Part shown: piece by piece, positions 4,679 through 7,611 of the stretch
Layout of the letters: each line of letters opens with the position of its first letter
Numbering within the stretch: position 1 is the first letter of the stretch
Assembly: GCA_002413355.1 (NCBI GenBank)
Contig: DHWV01000115.1
Location: forward strand, 11,945-19,555
Length of the DNA: 7,611 nucleotides
Source of the DNA: Desulfobulbaceae bacterium UBA5173
GTDB taxonomy: Bacteria; Desulfobacterota; Desulfobulbia; Desulfobulbales; Desulfobulbaceae
Direction: 5' to 3'
Notes under the pieces: generated by a model
Database searches by the model: none
Told to the model about the DNA's origin: nothing
What the model saw: only the letters and a program-made list of their open reading frames with translations
Position numbers and translations under genes: made by a program

Positions 4679-5944
4679 TTATTTTTTCAGCAGATGATCA
4701 GCAATGGCTTCCAGCTCTTCCTTGGAACCGCTAAAAGGAGGCATCTTCATAGCTGCCGCTCCTTGCGGCTGGCTGATGAACGCCATCAGTTTGGTTTTGT
4801 CATACTTCGTCGATACATTAGTCAAGTCAGGCCCGATCGTGCCGCCTTCCCCTTTAAAGGTATGGCAGGCCAAGCAGCCTTGATTGTGGAACACTTGGTT
4901 GCCGTCCAGCTTCGCTCCAGCAGCGGTCTCAGGTTTCTTTTCGCCGAGCAGCTGCTGATTCATCGGCATGACACCCCAAACCAAATATGGTTTTCTGGCC
5001 CGCTCACGGGTGAATGCACCCATGGGGAAGGCCAAAAACATGGCCAGCGAGGCAACCACAAGTGCCGTGCGGCCTTTCTCATGCCCCCAAATCCAGTACA
5101 ACGTGCCGCCGATCACCGCAATCGCGGCCAGCGTGATCATGGTGTAGAGGAAATACGTGGACATGCCGTTACTTATCTGCTGCCACGGATTAGGTGCAGG
5201 CAGTGTTTCGGTAGCCGACTTTACTTTGATTATGAAGCTGGCACCGGACAGCGGCTGAAGAAAGAGCAGCGCGGCACCGATCTTGCCGGTGAACAGGTTC
5301 ATTTTGTTGAAATACGCCTGCTCTGCGCCCTGCGTTTTCGTGGACTTCCAGAACGTCCACAAGAAAATGAGCAGCGAGGCATTGATCAGCGTGGGCAGCA
5401 GGATATGGATCGTCGATTCAACCAGAATGGGATTGAAGAAAGCATCCCAGCGGTCATGAGTCTGAATCCACTTGCCCGGCACCAGCATGAAAGCCCAAAT
5501 GCCGTTGATCAAGAAACCAGCCATCAGGGCGAAGAACCCCGTGCAAATGCCGACGAAAATGTGTGCTCCGCGTGAGATGGAGTCCCATGTGTGATGATAG
5601 ATAACCGAAAAAATCATCAGCATCAGGAAGACTGCGCCCTCAGCCAAGAAAGGCCAGAACTGGACTGAGTACAGAAATGCGCCGAACTGGCTCCAAAGGC
5701 CGATGGTCAGGACGACAATGGCCACGCCCAGCACGCCGTTGATCTTCATCATGTCAGAAAGAAAGCCTGACACGCTTTTGCCCAAGCGGATGTAGTCGTC
5801 ATCCTTTTTTTTGGTTCCCCACCACTCCGCCACAACTGACAGAATCGATCCTCCCACCGCAAAAAAAGCAAAAAAAACATGAATGAGAATGACTGTCGCC
5901 ATGATGATGCTGTTCCCTATCACGGGAAATTGCACGCCGTCCAC
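4679..5944 (-). CDS. Cytochrome bd oxidase subunit I-like protein fused to a C-terminal cytochrome c domain
   Basis: A 421-residue membrane cytochrome. Residues 1-330 resemble a shortened CydA with about eight membrane helices (near 11-34, 66-86, 94-117, 128-150, 176-198, 221-240, 263-286, 293-310). H22 fits the heme b595 ligand and H180 the b558 histidine. M269 (or M261) is a possible b558 methionine. E102 fits Glu99 of E. coli CydA, and E314-R-A-R-K-P-Y fits the E445/GRQPW block. The second proton-channel glutamate (E. coli Glu107) appears as M110, and the quinol-binding Q loop is absent. A periplasmic cytochrome c domain follows at about 345-421, with C357-L-A-C360-H361 and a probable axial Met in KMPPF (M401). 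With a periplasmic N-terminus, eight helices place this domain in the periplasm. No cydB is adjacent. It probably passes electrons from cytochrome c instead of quinol, possibly as an oxygen reductase. The start is GTG at 5944, with AAGGAG seven bases upstream. Confidence 0.85.
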   Translation of the reverse strand: MDGVQFPVIGNSIIMATVILIHVFFAFFAVGGSILSVVAEWWGTKKKDDDYIRLGKSVSGFLSDMMKINGVLGVAIVVLTIGLWSQFGAFLYSVQFWPFLAEGAVFLMLMIFSVIYHHTWDSISRGAHIFVGICTGFFALMAGFLINGIWAFMLVPGKWIQTHDRWDAFFNPILVESTIHILLPTLINASLLIFLWTFWKSTKTQGAEQAYFNKMNLFTGKIGAALLFLQPLSGASFIIKVKSATETLPAPNPWQQISNGMSTYFLYTMITLAAIAVIGGTLYWIWGHEKGRTALVVASLAMFLAFPMGAFTRERARKPYLVWGVMPMNQQLLGEKKPETAAGAKLDGNQVFHNQGCLACHTFKGEGGTIGPDLTNVSTKYDKTKLMAFISQPQGAAAMKMPPFSGSKEELEAIADHLLKK

Positions 5945-6070
5945 TTTGTTTCTCCTTTTTTGTTCTAACCCGCTTGCCGGATTATGACCAGCCCGCAGGC
6001 TCCCGCTTGTTCAGCAGATGGTTTGTTGAAACAGAAAAGTTGCCGTTCCTGTACGAAAGGGCTACAAGAT

Positions 6071-6107
6071 GGCTGGAAAAAAGTCAACTTGTTTTTTCCT
6101 TTCAGCC
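6071..6107. repeat. Imperfect inverted repeat in the divergent cytochrome-rsmB gap
   Basis: GGCTG-GAAAAAA (6071-6082) pairs with TTTTTTC (6092-6098) and CAGCC (6103-6107), with a four-base bulge and a nine-base loop. It is the only notable structure in the 292-base gap between two divergent genes. Neither strand shows a convincing -35/-10 pair here. It could be a leader hairpin for the cytochrome gene or a regulator-binding region; A/T runs make chance pairing plausible. Confidence 0.3.
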
Positions 6108-6236
6108 TGAACTGTTGCGGCGCATGTTCTTCCTACCGCTGCTTTAAGTGTATCACAAGGCATCAGAGAAGTGTAAGATAAATTCTCAATACGCTGCGCT
6201 GCCGCAGGAAAGCCTTTCAGCATCGCTTTTGTCCTC

Positions 6237-7565
6237 ATGAAAACAAAGAACAACGGAATATACACCGCTCGCAGTCAGGCAATTGCCTGTCTTGCCGCTT
6301 GGGCAGGCACAGGCAAGCCGGTGCAAAGTTTTATTGACACCCTCATCCATGATTCCAGTCTGAGCGGTGAAGACCGCCAGCTTGCAGTGATGCTGGTCAT
6401 GGGAACGCTGCGGCGGCAGGGCAGCCTTGATCTGCTTATCAGCCGTTTTGCCAGCACGGCCTTGGCTAAGATGAAGCCGTTGACTCTGGCGGCACTTCGG
6501 GTTGGGGTCTTTCAGCTTTGCTTTCTGGAGCGGGTGCCGGATTCAGCAGCGGTCAACGAGACCGTTGCGGCTTTAAAAATAATGCGTCAGCCTAGTTGGC
6601 TGCTGGGTTTTGTCAACGGCATCCTACGAAATATCGCCCGGCAGAAGGAGCATCTGCCGCCGCCTGACAGCGTGTTTGATCATCCGGCATGGCTGGTCGA
6701 GCGGTGGAGGGAACATTTCGGCGCGGAGAGAACGCAGGATATCTGCCGGATCAACGCGATGGAACCCGCACTGTGCTTGCGGGCCAAAAATAGGGAAGAG
6801 CTTGCCCGGCTTTTAGCTGCGCACGGCACCAGCAGCGTGCCGGGCAAGTATGCGCCGGAAAGCCTGCTCCTACAGGATTGGCGCGGCGCGGTCACAGCTC
6901 TGCCCGGTTTTGCCGAAGGGCTATTTCAGGTGCAGGATCAAGCGGCGCAGCTTGCCTGCCGCCTGCTTGGCCCGTTCAAAGAGCATGGCCGCTATCTGGA
7001 CGGTTGCGCCGGACTGGGCGGTAAAACCTGCGCTCTCGCCGCGCTGTTGCCTGCAACTGCCTCGCTGATTGCTGTTGAGCCAGACGGGCGGCGTGTCCGC
7101 CTGCTGCACGAAAACCTGAAGCGGCAGCAGATGCAGGAACGCGTCAGCATCATGCACAGCGGGCTGGAAGACTTTGCCGCGAACAAGCCGCCGCTCTTTG
7201 ACGGCATCCTGATTGACGCGCCCTGCTCAGGCACCGGGGTTATCCGCAGGCAGCCGGACATCCGTTGGAACCGACAGCCCAATGATTTTGCCGTTCTGCA
7301 AGCAGCGCAGCTTGCTCTGCTCGAAACGGCGGCACGCCTGCTTGCGCCGGGCGGTGTGCTGGTTTATGTCACCTGCTCCATCGAGCCGGAAGAAAATCAG
7401 CAGGTGATTGACCTTTTTCTGTCGGCAAACAGCGGCATTCGGCTGACAGACTGCCGAAATGTCCTGTCAAATGCAGCGGCAGAATTGACGGATGTTCAAG
7501 GCTATTTTGCACCGTTGCCAAACGAGGAAATTGACGGTTTTTTTGCGGCGACAATGTTGCATTAA
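6237..7565 (+). CDS. rsmB: 16S rRNA (cytosine-967-C5)-methyltransferase RsmB
   Basis: RsmB methylates C5 of cytosine 967 (E. coli numbering) in 16S rRNA using S-adenosylmethionine, in the cytoplasm. Its 442 residues match the family (E. coli 429). An N-terminal NusB-like RNA-binding helical domain covers about 10-140, including DRQLAVMLVMGTLRR, SAAVNETVAALK and GFVNGILRNIAR. The methyltransferase domain follows, with the SAM-binding LDGCAGLGGKT (254-264), AVEPD (279-283), the motif IV DAPCSGTG with C330, and the motif VI VYVTCSIEPEEN with C380, the expected nucleophile. QPDIRWNR (339-346) is also typical. All catalytic residues are present, so it should be active. The ATG at 6237 is the only reasonable start: the frame is open back to a stop at 6174 but offers no other ATG. 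It lacks a good Shine-Dalgarno sequence. It is the only plus-strand gene, and no terminator is visible in the 46 bases after it. Confidence 0.95.
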   Translation: MKTKNNGIYTARSQAIACLAAWAGTGKPVQSFIDTLIHDSSLSGEDRQLAVMLVMGTLRRQGSLDLLISRFASTALAKMKPLTLAALRVGVFQLCFLERVPDSAAVNETVAALKIMRQPSWLLGFVNGILRNIARQKEHLPPPDSVFDHPAWLVERWREHFGAERTQDICRINAMEPALCLRAKNREELARLLAAHGTSSVPGKYAPESLLLQDWRGAVTALPGFAEGLFQVQDQAAQLACRLLGPFKEHGRYLDGCAGLGGKTCALAALLPATASLIAVEPDGRRVRLLHENLKRQQMQERVSIMHSGLEDFAANKPPLFDGILIDAPCSGTGVIRRQPDIRWNRQPNDFAVLQAAQLALLETAARLLAPGGVLVYVTCSIEPEENQQVIDLFLSANSGIRLTDCRNVLSNAAAELTDVQGYFAPLPNEEIDGFFAATMLH

Positions 7566-7611
7566 ATGCTATTACCTCATTTGTTTTTAAATAGGAGTTA
7601 CGCAGTTGCAT

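Noticed and set aside
4610..5575. A 321-codon open frame on the plus strand.
   Set aside because: It is antisense to the cytochrome gene, matches no recognisable family, runs through the terminator stem, and is explained by the codon composition of the real gene.
6059..6087. Promoter for the cytochrome gene: TTGACT (6087-6082) followed by TGTAGC at a 15-base spacing on the minus strand.
   Set aside because: The spacing is short and the -10 box matches only three of six positions; not strong enough to annotate.
7591..7611. The last bases (aggagttacgcagttgcat) loosely resemble the terminal inverted repeats of some insertion sequences.
   Set aside because: Too short, and the window ends here; only the following sequence, searched for a transposase gene and a matching inverted end, could decide it.

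Overview
The window looks like an ordinary chromosomal stretch from a Gram-negative bacterium. It carries an RND efflux pump with a lipoprotein adaptor, a cytochrome bd-like membrane protein fused to cytochrome c, and RsmB. The cytochrome fusion and the general protein style suggest an anaerobe or microaerophile of the Desulfobacterota (Desulfobulbales-like). This is an inference from family resemblance only; there is no rRNA or marker gene here to settle it.

Minus strand, in transcription order from the right. A cytochrome bd subunit I-like/cytochrome c fusion (5944 to 4679) ends at a clear intrinsic terminator (4654-4613). Next comes a strong sigma-70-type promoter (TTGACA-16-TACAAT, 4579-4552) with a palindrome over its -10 box. 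It drives a TetR regulator (4494-3880), an AcrA/MexA-type adaptor lipoprotein (3810-2410), a YgiT-type zinc-finger protein (2372-2157) and a DUF2442 protein (2153-1911). A second intrinsic terminator follows (1715-1681). A DapB-like reductase (1648-881) comes next, and the N-terminal 218 residues of an HAE1/AcrB-type RND permease (656 to 1) run off the left edge. On the plus strand only rsmB (6237-7565) is real; it diverges from the cytochrome gene across a 292-base gap.

The TetR regulator, adaptor and permease would normally sit together as one pump operon. Here about 1.75 kb holding three unrelated genes and a terminator separates adaptor from permease. The DapB-like gene is bracketed by two related arrays of 21-bp tandem units (759-863 and 1774-1857), oriented the same way. 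These arrays are the least explained structure in the window, and they raise the possibility that the reductase is a repeat-flanked insertion into an efflux operon.

No tRNA, rRNA, CRISPR array, recognisable transposase or origin was seen. The gaps hold the following. 657-880: array A plus the permease leader. 1649-1910: array B, the terminator and the dapB ribosome binding site. 3811-3879: a GC-rich hairpin and the adaptor ribosome binding site. 4495-4678: promoter, operator and terminator. 5945-6236: one imperfect A/T-rich inverted repeat and no convincing promoter. 7566-7611: nothing identifiable.
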